Part shown: piece after piece, positions 39,416 through 50,735 of the stretch
How the letters are laid out: each line of letters opens with the position of its first letter
Position numbering within the stretch: position 1 is the stretch's first letter
Source: Fragilaria crotonensis
Taxonomy: Eukaryota; Bacillariophyta; Fragilariophyceae; Fragilariales; Fragilariaceae
Assembly (NCBI GenBank): GCA_022925895.1
Contig: JAKSYS010000110.1
Coordinates: forward strand, 1-64,000
DNA: 64,000 bases
Direction: 5' to 3'
Translations under genes and position numbers: made by a program
Notes under the pieces: generated by a model
The model's database searches: none
The model's input: only the letters and a program-made list of their open reading frames with translations
Told to the model about the DNA's origin: nothing

Positions 39416-40707
39416 CTACGACCCAGGCCGGATGTACGCAATTTTACGTCGTTGGCGCATCCGTCGCACCATGAGTGAGGTCACATCCGCTGCCGACATG
39501 CGAGAAGTGTCGATCTCATCAATTGCGACGATCATGTCGCCCTTATCCAAGAAACCTTCCAGAGGCGACCCTGGCTTTATTCGCCATACGATTGGCCTTC
39601 CGTCTACAACATCAATCGCTACTCCCAGCTTGCCAGCAGGCGCCCATAATTCAACGCGAGTCCCATAAGGCTCGTTGGATGAGGAATTCGGTAAAGTGTC
39701 GAGCGTGAGGTGCAAACTGTTTCGATCGTAACCATCAAAATAGTCTTGCCGAGGAGATGGAGGTATTATGGTGACTGACGGCTCTGGTGATGCTGGTACT
39801 TTGTATCCTGGGCGGAAGGAAAAGCGATGAGAATTAAAGGTGTTGTCATCCTCGTCATCCGCGTCGAGGATAACAGTATCTTTAGAAGGAAACTCAATAT
39901 CATCATGAAACGGTGACAGATTGCTTTGTGCACCTGACACGTACTTCGGTATGAGAGACCGTTGCCGTCTGAGCAAGGTAATCGTGAGAAAATGGGGCGA
40001 CATAAACGAGGTCCGTGAGAAAGTACTTACTTATATAGAATGTAGCAAACAACGAGTGCTACAATCACGATCAGACCTCCAACTCCTGCCAAAATGTACA
40101 ACCCAATTGGCTTCACGGCATCAGCGTCGTTTTCGATACTCCGGGCTTCAATGGATTGAAGCACGCTCATGTCACTGTTCTTCTTCTTGAGAAATTGAAC
40201 GAGCTCAGATTCAAACTTGTTCACCAGATTCAGAACGATGTTATGAAATCCTTCCTGAGTCAAAGTCTGATCCGATGGGTTTGGTCGAAAATTGACGTCA
40301 ACTTTGGTTTCCAAATCTAATGTTTGACCGTCCTGCTCCAAAGTTTGATACAAAACGTCGACCGACCTCACCGTGAGATCGTATTCAGATTGCGAGTCAA
40401 AGATTTGTTCGTAAAAGTATTTCATATCTTGTTGAAAATAGGTTACTTCGACTGTGTCGAAGATACTGTCCAATGGATTGGCGGCGATGATAATTGTTGA
40501 CGTCAGGAAGGTCGGAAAGGTTGAATTTGAGCCCGCCGGTGTTTGTCCAGTCTCTAGGTAGGTTTCAATATCTGTTAGCGAAACAACGTCGGTACTGTAC
40601 GAGGCCATCGTCCTTGACGACCACATCAATACGAGAAAGGCGATCATTTGAGCTGTCCGAGGGCTGATGATTGACATGGAAGTTGTAGTATAAGGAAGGG
40701 GCCTCAC
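39416..40707 (-). CDS. Single-pass membrane protein with C-terminal PDZ domain (copy 1)
   Basis: There are two exons, 40031-40707 and 39416-39968, joined across a 62 bp GT-AG intron (39969-40030) exactly after the membrane segment. The protein is about 409 residues. An N-terminal signal peptide (MIAFLVLMW core) is followed by an exoplasmic domain of about 175 residues. A transmembrane helix (PIGLYILAGVGGLIVIVALV) and a cytoplasmic tail follow. The tail ends in a PDZ domain: LGVAIDVVDGRPIVWRI, then SPLEGFLDKGDMIVAIDEID. The PDZ core matches that of the gene at 61326-63395, and the overall plan is the same. Diatom silicalemma-associated proteins share a signal-lumenal-TM-cytoplasmic plan, so a silica-vesicle role is conceivable but not shown. 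Confidence 0.75.
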
Positions 40708-41229
40708 CCAGGCTGAGGAGCACGATGTTGAGAACTCGTGAGTTTACACAAGTCGCACTGATTGGGATAACAAGAACTCGTTCAGCCCCATAATGTGAGG
40801 GTATGTGGTCAAGATCCAACGCACCAACTCTGAAGAACGACCGTTGAGCGAACGGACAAAATTTAGAGATAGGGATAGTTTCGATGGTGGTACTGCCATA
40901 AAACGCATACAGTATACCGTATCCATTGTACAAGCAGCTTGTACATGTACCGTAGTACTAGTGGCTTGAACTACCGTTGTCCTACCAAATACAGTAGTAC
41001 TACGGTTCAGGTACTTCTCCAATTACAGCAAGTATCGTAATCATATACTACGTGCACCTTAGTTGCATCGTATGCATACAGTCTGCGCGCTGCGCTATCA
41101 TAATCACAGGCGGCGAACGATTGCACTTGTGTCACTGGTGAAGTCGTAGTCGTGACCTTCACCAGCTACGGTAGTGAGTGACCCCGAACCATCCCGCCAT
41201 TTCGCGATCATTTGCAGGTGGTAGCAATC
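40708..41229. other. Divergent promoter region
   Basis: Lies between the PDZ membrane gene (minus) and dynamitin (plus). A GTAC/TAGTACTAG cluster sits at about 40940-41015. No gene is seen. Confidence 0.4.
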
Positions 41230-42251
41230 ATGAGCTCCGTCGACTCTGCTGATGAAGCTGGTGGCGAAGCCATTTATAGCAGTGATGGTCTCCCTTCGTT
41301 GTCTGCGCCTCGAGCGCCAAAACTGACGTCGATCGTATCCACTTCGGGAGAGGACGTTTTGGATTCCAATGAACTGCTGGACCCTGCAGCAGCTATGTCG
41401 ATATATTCGCCAGCTTCCAAGGAGAGCGCACAAGCGAAGCTAGCAAGATTACAGAGAGAGGTCGCTGAGCTGGAAACAGAAATAAATGGCGACGACGTAT
41501 CCAAAATCGCAACGGCATTGGCTTCTCGACTTGGCAGCGGAGTCAATGCCCAGGATGATCTGACGAAACTCATCGATGACTACAAGGCGAAAGAAAAGTC
41601 GGACACCAAAGTGAGGGAAACTGGTGGGTTGGTCTATGAGCTCTATGGAGGTACGGTTGGATCCTTGTCCACCGCAGAAGAACGCATCTTGAAGCTTGAA
41701 CAAATGCTTGGTAGTTCGGGCGCCAGTACACCGTGTATCATATCGCGATTGCAATCCTTGGAACAGAAGATGCGCCGCGTCGACTCCAAGTCGATCGATG
41801 ATGCTGCAACTCGCGCAAAAGCTATACGGTACGTTGCAACTTTGTTAAAAATTAGCTAACTCAACCTTCTACTGCCATGCTCATCATCGTGAATGTTGCC
41901 GAAAACAGCTCCGATCTGGAAGCCGCCTCGAAGGCTCGTTCAAAACTGACTGGCTCGTCCTCATCAGCAGACAACAAGACCATTTCTGAGCTTCATGCGC
42001 AGCTCATTCAGTTGGAAGGTGTTTCCGAACACTTACCGGCCCTCACACAGCGGTTGCAACAGCTAGCTCATTTGCATGTTAGTGCAGCCAACTTTTCATC
42101 ACGCCTGACTCAGAGCGAAGAGTCTTTGGCAAAAATTCAGGGAACTCTTGCAAACCTTGGCACCTCGATGGCCAAGATTGAACAAGGTATGATTGACAAC
42201 ATGCTGACCATGGATGCTAACCTCAGAAAGTTGGAGGAGCGACTTCCTTAA
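41230..42251 (+). CDS. DCTN2: Dynactin subunit 2 (dynamitin, p50)
   Basis: There are two exons, 41230-41828 and 41909-42251. The 80 bp GT-AG intron (41829-41908) joins RAKAIR to SDLEAASKARSKL in frame. The protein has about 313 residues. Near the N-terminus is GLPSLSAPRAP, comparable to the short N-terminal motif of dynamitins. After it come LARLQREVAELETEI and VYELYGG...ERILKLEQMLG, which line up with the VTYELHS...ELEKRLTELE block of animal p50. The C-terminal LPALTQRLQQLAHLHVSAANF, then MIDNMLTMDANLRKLEERL, lines up with the ELVQRLVTIKQLHEQAMQF...NFASIDERMKKL end. Nearly all of it is coiled coil. p50 builds the shoulder of dynactin, the dynein activator. I chose the second Met (MSSVDSAD); an earlier in-frame ATG lies at 41212. 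Confidence 0.85.
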
Positions 42252-42662
42252 GTGATTATGTTCCGCCTGAGTGTACATCCATCGGCGAGACCTTGCGATT
42301 AGTCATCGTTGTATGCTAAATGCTGTTGCTGATGCTGCAGTATTTGAAGCTTTTGTGCCGTAGATGTGTGATCAGTAGTCACCATCGTGAATGCCTAATT
42401 ATTACGTACGATTTACGACACTGATTTTGAGGAGAATAACGAATGCCATCACTTGGAGGGCTTAGGAAGAAGCATGGACTTAAGTTCAATGTACCTGCAT
42501 GACGCAACTCATGCTATATGGTTCCATGTCCCATCGTCAATGGCGGCTATCTGCAACAACTGACGGATTTGAGCATTGTCCCGCGCTTCGGTCGCAAAAC
42601 AGAACATTAAAAAAAGAGAATTGTTAGAGTATATATTTGTTGTTAGAACACATATGTGGAAC
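42252..42662. other. Intergenic, no gene seen
   Basis: 3' flank of dynamitin and 5' flank of the tRNA gene. Confidence 0.4.
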
Positions 42663-42747
42663 CTCGTGATAGCTCAGTTGGTAGAGCGGCGGACTGTAGA
42701 GGTCTCAGATCATCCGTCGGTCACTGGTTCGATTCCGGTTCGCGAGA
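42663..42747 (+). tRNA. tRNA-Tyr (anticodon GTA) with a 12-nt intron
   Basis: Acceptor stem CTCGTGA pairs with TCGCGAG (one G-U) and discriminator A follows. D-arm is GCTC AGTTGGTA GAGC. The anticodon stem GCGGA pairs with TCCGT around loop CTGTAG-A, with anticodon GTA at 42696-42698. The T-arm is ACTGG TTCGATT CCGGT. A 12-nt intron (42700-42711) sits at the canonical position 37/38, leaving a 73-nt tRNA. A TTTT pol III terminator begins at 42751. An intron is a general feature of eukaryotic nuclear tRNA-Tyr. Confidence 0.92.
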
Positions 42748-42836
42748 TACTTTTATTAGCATTTGCATGCTTTTGTAGTAGATCTTTTGGAATTTTATTT
42801 ACACAATTTTTCATTCTTGGCGCAGAGTAGGAAAAT

Positions 42837-42878
42837 GTGATGAGTGATGAGTGATGAGTGATGAGTGATGAGTGATGA
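42837..42878 (+). repeat. Heptanucleotide tandem repeat (GTGATGA)n
   Basis: About six copies of GTGATGA/TGAGTGA just upstream of, and running into, the open frame starting at 42872. Confidence 0.85.
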
Positions 42879-43330
42879 CGGCAAAAATGGATGACGATTC
42901 ATCTGATGGGTCAAGTAGGTACGTCATGTTTAGTGGTGACCTGGGCGACGCAGAGTCTTATGCCATGGACAAGTTTTATACTGTTGGCGCTTCCGTAACC
43001 GCGTATGTCAAGGTTGGTGATGATGGCATTTTCAGATGTATGATCGGGGAGGACATTCGCGTGTCATTTGAATTGGACAGAGTGGCACAGAGTAATGTTG
43101 CATTCACCTTGGGTCCGCATGTATACAAGGTCACTATTTTGAAACCAAATTGCAGTTATCCAAGAATTACGTTGTGATTCAAAGGAGAAGCGCCGGTGTA
43201 TCTTCCGTTGGAGCAATCGTGCGCTTTCTTGTCAGCTGCGCTCTATGCGCCAGTGGCAGGGTCCTTCGACGTGGATGTTCGATGTAACGGTTGCGATGAT
43301 ATCAGCAAAAAATCGTCGACGTCCTATACG
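42872..43330 (+). pseudogene. Unrecognised ORF, possibly a pseudogene, next to a copia insertion
   Basis: An open frame of 101 codons (42872-43177; for example SYAMDKFYTVGASVTAYVKV) ends in TGA. The same frame continues for about 50 more protein-like codons (GEAPVYLPLEQSCAFLSAAL, then DVDVRCNGC) to about 43330. This suggests one nonsense change in a former gene, or a chance continuation. I recognise no domain. The copia element at 43406 lies just downstream. The site before insertion would have read ...GTGTCCCT-GACAGG.... Confidence 0.35.
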
Positions 43331-43405
43331 TAGCTGTTGCGGCCACTTTTGTTTTCAGTTTGTGCGTCAATCATCGCTAGTTATGGAGGGGAATCCAGTG
43401 TCCCT

Positions 43406-43581
43406 TGCTAATTCCCAGAAGCCTGGAAACCAATGTCCACAACCGCGTCAGAGCGTCGGTCATTATGCCAGACGCCAATGACCTTCACCAAGACCACTCA
43501 ATGGCTCCACTCCCAAGTCCAGCTACAACATTACCATAATTTATGTAGCTCACCTTTATGTCGACATCATCGTGATCAACA
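43406..43581 (+). repeat. Copia 5' LTR (176 bp)
   Basis: Begins TG, ends CA, and looks identical to 48678-48853. Confidence 0.92.
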
Positions 43582-46500
43582 GAGCTACATAAATCTTCTC
43601 CCCCCTCGTGCCGCCTTCGCCTCCGCTGCGAATCCCCCGGCACCCCACTACACACCACTGCCTCCGTCGCTTTGTCGTGTGTTCCTTCCGCTCAACTGTG
43701 CCAGCCTGCACCGCCTTGAGCACCTAATTTACCTCTCGCACAATGAGCACTCCCGCGTCCACGACACTTCCCTTCCCGCATCCTGTCCTAACGTCTATCC
43801 CCTCGGAACCAACGAACAAGACTTTGCAACTCCTCCAACAGGAGCTCTATGCCAATGCCCGTGCGATCCATTCCACACGAGGCGGCGGCGAAAACGGCCA
43901 TTTGGCCCTCGTGATGCCGCCAGACCTTTATCTCGCACGCACAGGTATGGCCTTCACGACGCCGATACATCCTGGCGATCAACCTATCCACGTCCCCGGT
44001 GCAACTTCCGCCCAGATTACGGAGACCAATCGTCAATATGCCGCTTCCCTCGACGAGCATAGACGCTACACCACCGTGGCCCAGGAATTGAAAAAACAAC
44101 TGCTCCTGGCTGTTGACAAAACATATCTCTACATTCTCGCGGACGCCGACTTCGGTTTCGCCGACGTCTCCTGTGCCACAATGCTCCACCACCTTCGCTC
44201 CACCTACGGCCGCATCACACCCGAGGAACTCGAACGTAATCGTGCGCTCCTCTCTGCCGACTGGAATCCCGACGAACCGATGGAGGGTTTCTGGTTCATG
44301 GTCAAGGAGGTGCAACGTTACGCTGTTGCTGGTGCCGAACCCATCACTGACGCCGCCGTCATTCGCCTCACCCTCCCTGTTTTCGAAAAAACTGGAGTAT
44401 TTACCACTGCGGTAGAGAAATGGCGCGACCTTGATGAAACCGAGTGGACCATGCCGCGCTACCAATCGCACTTCCAAAAGGCGAACAAAGAGCGCCTCCG
44501 CAAGTTGACTGCGTTGACAGCGGGATATCATGGTGCCCACGCCGCCGTTACCACACCTCCCGGCCCTGCACCGCCGCTCGCCGCCGCTGCCGCTGCTGCT
44601 CTCCCTTCATTAACCACTCCTCTACCTGGCCCTACTACGATCGCCGACGGCCAGCCTTTCTTCTATTGTTGGACACATGGTCTGGGTACCAACCGTACGC
44701 ACACCAGTGCCACTTGCAACCGTCCCGGTCCTGGCCACCAAACAACGGCAACCACTCGCCACATGATGGGTGGTAACAACACCATCCTACGCGGCGGTCG
44801 CACCCCTCGCGGCAGCGCTCCCGCTTCCGCACCGCCACCTACATCCTCCGCCTGACCCGGTGGGAAGCCTACACCTCTTCCCACCGCCCCGTCTTCTAGT
44901 GTAACCCGTAACGACGTTATAGTTATTCCCGTTGCCAGCCCACCAGAACCCGCTGCTCTTGCACCCGTAGGTCCTCCCACCATCGCGCTTCCTCCGTCCG
45001 TTCCCGCCATTGCCGACACCGGTAGTACGGCACACTTCTGCACTATCGATGCACCCGTCATAAACCGACGCCCAACATCGTGTCCGATCTCGATCCACAC
45101 ACCTGGAGGCACCATTTTGACTTCAACGCATGAAGCCGAATTGGACTTGCCATTCCTTCCACTGGCGGCTTGTCATGTCCATATTGTACCATCACTTGCC
45201 ACGGCCTCCCTCCTTTCCATTGGTCAATTGTGCGACGCTGGTTGCGTTGCCGAATTTACAGCCACCACATTGACAGTCACCTTCCAAAACACCATCGTAC
45301 TTACTGGCACCCGTACCCTTGCCACACGCTTGTGGCATGTGCAGTTACCCGCTGCAACCCCATCCCGCGTCGATCATTCCGCATTCTCCGCCATCGGCTC
45401 TGCCACACCTGCCCAACTCGTAGCATTTGCCCATGCAGCACTATTCTCGCCTGCCCTCTCTACGCTTGACCAGGCTCTCGCAAAAGGATACCTCACTAAC
45501 TTTCCTGGCCTCACCCGTGAACTCCTCCGCAAACATCCACCTCATTCTCCTGCCATGATCAAAGGCCATCTTGATCAGAGTCGCCAACACCAACGCTCCA
45601 CCAAACCAACTCAAGCATCTTCCGGCGCCCCCATCCTGGAACTCGAACACGACGACGAGGCCTTTCCTGCACCAGACGACGCCCTCCCTCCTGGCGCACG
45701 TTCTCACTTTTGCTACGCCGCAGTCATGGAACCTACCGGCCAAGTCTACTCAGATCAAACTGGGCGTTTTATCACGCCATCAAGCACTGGGAATAACTAC
45801 CTTATCATTGTCTATGACTATGACAGCAATTGCATTCTCGCAGAGCCAATTCGGGATCGCAGTGCCCACGCAATTCTACAAGGCTATAAAACCTTGCATA
45901 CCCAGTTATGTAATGCAGGTCTCCGCCCTGCTCTCCAACGCCTAGACAACGAATGCTCCGCACCGCTCAAAAGTTTCCTTCACGACGAGGGAATTGACTT
46001 TCAGCTTGCACCACCCGGTGTCCATCGCCGCAATGCCGCCGAACGTGCTATCCGCACCTTCAAAAATCATTTCATAGGGGCCTTTGCAGTGTCGACAAAC
46101 ACTTCCCCCTCCACCTCTGGGATCGTCTCCTCCCCCAGGCTCTTGTCACACTCAACCTGCTTCGGAGCTCCCGCATCAATCCAAAGCTGTCCGCGTGGTC
46201 ACAGCTCCACGGTCAATTTGATTTCAATCGCACTCCCATTGCTCCCCGGCATACGCGTACTGTTCATGACAAGCCTGCTACCCGCGGCACCTGGGCACCC
46301 CACGCACTGGACGGCTGGTATGTGGGTCCTGCCTCGACTCCTACCGCTGCTACTCTGTCTGGATGTTCGACTCCGCGCAACTCGAATCTCCGACACCCTC
46401 GTCTGGTTTCCGACACAGATCCCGATGCCCATTGCATCCTCCACCGATCTGGTCCTTGCGGGCATTGCCGACATTCACCATGCACTCTCCAATCCATCCC

Positions 46501-48677
46501 CGGCTCCGCACTTGCGCCCACTACTGCTAGTCAAGTCGCTTCCTTAAGCTCCTCACCAATCTCCTCAGCAACATTTGCGCTCCCACGGCTACACCACCGC
46601 TGCCAAGTCCATGCCGGCACCTTCCCAGCCGCGCATCCAACATCACCGCTCCTCGTGCACGTCGACGACGCTACCGAGCCCGCACCCGTACCCCTCACGC
46701 CACCTCCACTGCCTCCGACCGCAGTCCTTGCCGCACCTCTGAGGGTGGAGCTGCCACCATCCCCCCCCTTGTCGAGCGCGCCCATCACATACGCTACCGC
46801 CACACGCCGGTCACGACGTCGCCGCAAACCACCCGCCCATCTGGCCGCCACAGCAGTCACCGCCCACTCTGCCCATCCCGCCCACTACGCGCTGCACGGC
46901 AATGCATTCAATCCTGATACCGGCCAACTTGCCGAATATCCGAACTCAGTCGCAGCAGCGAAGGGCCCGAATGGATCGCATCCATGACCGACGAATTCGG
47001 ACGCCTCTGCCAAGGCCACGCAACCATGCCCACCGGCACAAACACCATGTACTTCATTGCCGTACGCGATATCCCTAAACAAAAAAAGCCAACGTACATC
47101 CGCGTTGTCGCAGCCCTACGGCCCGAAAAAAGCAACCCCCGTCGCGTTCGCATCACTGTCGGTGGCGACCGTATCGAATACGATGGCAACGTCAGCACCA
47201 AGACAGCCGACCTCACTACTGTCAAAACCATGCTCAACAGTGTCATCTCTACCGTGAATGGCCGCTTCATGACGGGCGATCTGAAAGACTTTTATCTTGG
47301 CACACCCATGACCGAATATGAGTATATGCGCATCCCCATCTCCATGATCCCTCCCGCAATCATGGAACACTACCAGCTCACGCCACTCATTCACAACGGC
47401 CATGTCTATGTCGAGATCCGAAAAGGCATGTACGGGTTACCGCAAGCTGGCATACTGGCGAACGACCGCCTTGTCGAATTCCTGAAACCCCATGGCTATA
47501 GTCCTGTCCCCCTCACCCCTGGCCTCTGGCGCCACGCCTCCCGTCCGATCGCCTTCACACTCGTCGTCGACGACTTCGGTCAAATACACGCCGCGAAGAC
47601 GCCGAGCACCTGATGAACTCCTCCGCTTACAATACGCCGTCTCGAGGATTGGACCGGCGCGATACTGCGGCCTCACGCTCAACTGGGACTATACCCGAGG
47701 CACCGTCGATATATCCATTCCCGGCTACGTCGCACGGGCACTTAAACGCTTCGAACACGCAACACCCACTATTGCCCAACATTCCCCCCATGCGTATATC
47801 AAGCCCACCTTTGGTGCCAAGCAACAGCTCACACCACTGCCGGATGCATCACCTGCCCTTGACCTCGCTGACACCAAACGCGTCCAAGAAGTGCTCGGCA
47901 CGTTCCTCTATTATGCTCGTGCCGTTGACTCCACAATGCTAACGGCCATCGGCACACTCGCAACACAGCAGGCCAACGGTACAAAATCAACCATGCACGC
48001 CCTCACGCAATTCCTTAACTATGCCGCAAGCAATCCCGAGGCCACTGTCCGATACGTGCGCAGCGACATGGTACTCCACGTTGAAAGTGACGCCTCATAC
48101 CTCTCTGCTCCCAAGTCACGGTCCCGCGCCGCTGGCTACCATTACCTAAGCAGTCGCCCTCCCGATCCAACCAAGCCGCCTCCCGCCAACGCCACTCCTC
48201 CCCCTGGAAATGGCGCCATCAATGTCCTTTGCCAAATCCTGAAGGAAGTGGTATCCAGTGCCGCCGAAGCCGAGCTCGCCGCCTTATTTCACAACGGGAA
48301 AGAGGCCTGTCCCCTGCGTACCTGCCTTGAGGAACTTGGCCATCCCCAGCCCCCCACTCCTATCGTCACTGACAATAACACGGCCGCCGGTATCGCCAAC
48401 GACACCATGAAACAACGCCGCTCTAAGGCCATCGACATGCGTTTTTACTGGGTCCGTGACCGCGTTCGCCAAGGTCAATTCATTGTTTACTGGCGTCGCG
48501 GTGCACTCAACAAGGCCGACTATTTCACGAAACATCATCCTGCCTCTCATCACCAAGAAATTCGATCCAGCTATTTGCATGCCGTCACGAATCCGTCACG
48601 CAATTACTTTGAATGTCTTCAAGATACGCTCGTAACCCCTCGCGCTCCATCGCTTAACTCGGTTGCTGGTGAGGGTG

Positions 48678-48853
48678 TGCTAATTCCCAGAAGCCTGGAA
48701 ACCAATGTCCACAACCGCGTCAGAGCGTCGGTCATTATGCCAGACGCCAATGACCTTCACCAAGACCACTCAATGGCTCCACTCCCAAGTCCAGCTACAA
48801 CATTACCATAATTTATGTAGCTCACCTTTATGTCGACATCATCGTGATCAACA
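48678..48853 (+). repeat. Copia 3' LTR (176 bp)
   Basis: Looks identical to 43406-43581 and is followed by the TCCCT target duplication. Confidence 0.92.
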
Positions 48854-49062
48854 TCCCTGACAGGTGTGCAACAACTCACCAACTACGAGATCGTATGTTG
48901 GCATGGCACATAAATGTCTGAGCGTTCGCGAGAAGCCTTCTTGTCGTTGCTGGGACCAGAGTCCGTTTACGTTTCATAACAACAAAATATTGGAGGTATG
49001 TGACCCCAAAGTGTACATGAAAGAAAAGCGCATGGCATGGAAATGCTAACATCCGTGGGTTC

Positions 49063-49350
49063 ATGACAGACGACCAGGCAGTATCGCAAGAAGAATTCAA
49101 AACGCACGTGCTCAACTTTCTGCAAGAAATCGAAAAGTATAGGCGCGATCCAATGTGGTCAATCTTGATCCCAGAGCATGGCATTCACCGGCGAACCGCA
49201 CCAATTCTCTTCTTCTTTGACTCCATCGCCTTGCCGGCCAGAGTGCGATTGGTCGTCAATACTAATATAGGCAATGCCACGATGGGTGAAAATCCCGAGG
49301 ATGCTGCTGCCACTATGGCAATGCGTAGTGCGGCCCAAGTCGATACCTGA
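49063..49350 (+). CDS. Hypothetical small protein (95 aa)
   Basis: ATG-to-TGA frame whose first 35 residues look like an amphipathic helix (SQEEFKTHVLNFLQEIEKYRR), followed by a mixed region. No known domain. It lies between the copia 3' LTR and the convergent C2 gene. It could be the 3' part of the gene disrupted near 43406, but I see no direct link. Low confidence that it is expressed. Confidence 0.35.
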   Translation: MTDDQAVSQEEFKTHVLNFLQEIEKYRRDPMWSILIPEHGIHRRTAPILFFFDSIALPARVRLVVNTNIGNATMGENPEDAAATMAMRSAAQVDT

Positions 49351-49520
49351 CGAGCAGTGGGTCAACATGTGATGAGGGAAGGATTGTTCTGGAACAGTGT
49401 CCTTAAGGATTGCGCTGCTGATGCGCGTCAACCAGTCTATTAGTGGTATTTTCAAGTAGGAAAGTTTCATATTGGACGATTTATGACGCAATGTATTCCC
49501 TTCCTCTACACTTGTTTTTA

Positions 49521-50735
49521 TTAGATCACAACATGTACTGGTTTGGTGAATGATTTTTCCCGCTGTCGTTGGTTATGCGCATCGCGAGATTGATTCCACA
49601 CCGCAGATGTCGCCGCAGTGAGTCCCGACAGCGCTGCAAAGCCCGTCGTGCGGAAAGCCCCCCAAACCAGCTTCACTGACAAGATGACAGGCATCAGTAC
49701 TTCTCCACCAGCGTCCAAAAGAGGGGCGGCCAGCGATTGTGTGACTCGACCAACAGATGTCGAGAGGAAGATATCGGCAGGAGCCAGCGCCAAGTTGACG
49801 GCGCCATCGATAATGTTGAACCGCTCAATGACAAAGACTGACTTGCGGTGTATTCGAAGAGTGGCACGTTGACCGTTTCGCATTCGATACTCCACCAACA
49901 AATAGCACCCTCGTCCCTGCAGAACTTTAAGTGGCTGCAGTGGTGGTATGACTGGCAGACAAGAGGAATGTTGCGAATTTCGTCGTGCAAATGCCTCCAA
50001 GGCCACCAAATCGTTCGGCTGTGGGTTTAAACCATTCGGCACGTAGGATACCAGGACTCGCACCTCACCAGTCGGATTATCCTTCTTTTGAAGTGGCAAC
50101 CACATATCCAGAACGCCGACTTGAGTCTGCCCCTTGTCTTCACCAAGACAGAGGGATGTTATGTCCAAATCCCCCATTCCTAATACGCGATCCTCATCAC
50201 TTGGAACAAGAGGGATTCCAATACGCTCAGTGGCGGATGCGTCTTCAATCGCTTCCACATGCAGCAGAATCGGAGCTCCGTCGCATAAATTCTTTTTGAG
50301 GGGAATATCCCATTCGCAATGCGGCCAGACTGGATTGTTCTGATTCGGTACTACCGCAGAAATATACTTGGAGGACGCCGGGGGCGGCTTTTGCATCTGA
50401 TTCGTGGCGTCGGCACCTGCGATCGGAAACTTGAGTTCCAAGGTGCAATATGCCGACACGCTTCCGTGTGCTTTGCTCAGTCCCAAATGTTTGACGGGTC
50501 CCAAAGCTAGAGCACTCCAATAGGTCCGTTGCAGGTTTCTGGCTTCCAATAATTGCACTCGAAACGTCCCAATGATCCCTTTTTGATGATGTAACAGTCG
50601 ATAAGGAGAATCCCTAAATGAGTAATCGCGATCCCAATGGATTTTGTCTGGTTGACCCCAAGTCGATTGAAGGGCCCGTGACGCTTCGTAGGTCAGCGGT
50701 TCTGACAGTGATGCAGAAGCGCCAACGTTAGACAT
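49521..50735 (-). CDS. C2-domain protein
   Basis: This is a single-exon protein of 404 residues. Residues about 55-215 form a C2-like beta sandwich: GTFRVQLLEARNLQRT at strand 1, SAYCTLEL, NQNNPVWPHCEWDIPL (the usual 'NPVWNE.F.F' block), ILLHVEA, then a GMGDLDI strand. The usual set of Ca-binding Asp residues is incomplete, so it may be Ca-independent. A second beta-rich region (about 285-345) and a C-terminal region (LLDAGGEVLMPVILSVKLVWG) that is partly hydrophobic and could touch a membrane follow. Membrane binding or trafficking is the likely general role. Confidence 0.7.
   Translation of the reverse strand: MSNVGASASLSEPLTYEASRALQSTWGQPDKIHWDRDYSFRDSPYRLLHHQKGIIGTFRVQLLEARNLQRTYWSALALGPVKHLGLSKAHGSVSAYCTLELKFPIAGADATNQMQKPPPASSKYISAVVPNQNNPVWPHCEWDIPLKKNLCDGAPILLHVEAIEDASATERIGIPLVPSDEDRVLGMGDLDITSLCLGEDKGQTQVGVLDMWLPLQKKDNPTGEVRVLVSYVPNGLNPQPNDLVALEAFARRNSQHSSCLPVIPPLQPLKVLQGRGCYLLVEYRMRNGQRATLRIHRKSVFVIERFNIIDGAVNLALAPADIFLSTSVGRVTQSLAAPLLDAGGEVLMPVILSVKLVWGAFRTTGFAALSGLTAATSAVWNQSRDAHNQRQREKSFTKPVHVVI

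Larger units (their letters stand above)
43406..48853 (+). mobile_element. Ty1/copia LTR retrotransposon, young insertion with a broken body
   Basis: Two 176 bp LTRs (TGCTAATTCC...GATCAACA) that look identical lie at 43406-43581 and 48678-48853. They are flanked by a perfect 5 bp target duplication, TCCCT (43401-43405 and 48854-48858). Parts in order on the plus strand: gag (about 43740-44860), aspartic protease (about 45000, motif ADTGST), integrase (about 45700-46100), reverse transcriptase (from about 46980) and RNase H ending with ADYFTKHH near 48530. The body is broken in about five places. The matching LTRs indicate recent insertion. Confidence 0.9.

Noticed and set aside
43788-44540. 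250-codon minus-strand frame inside the copia gag region
   Set aside because: Antisense shadow of gag with no start context or domain.
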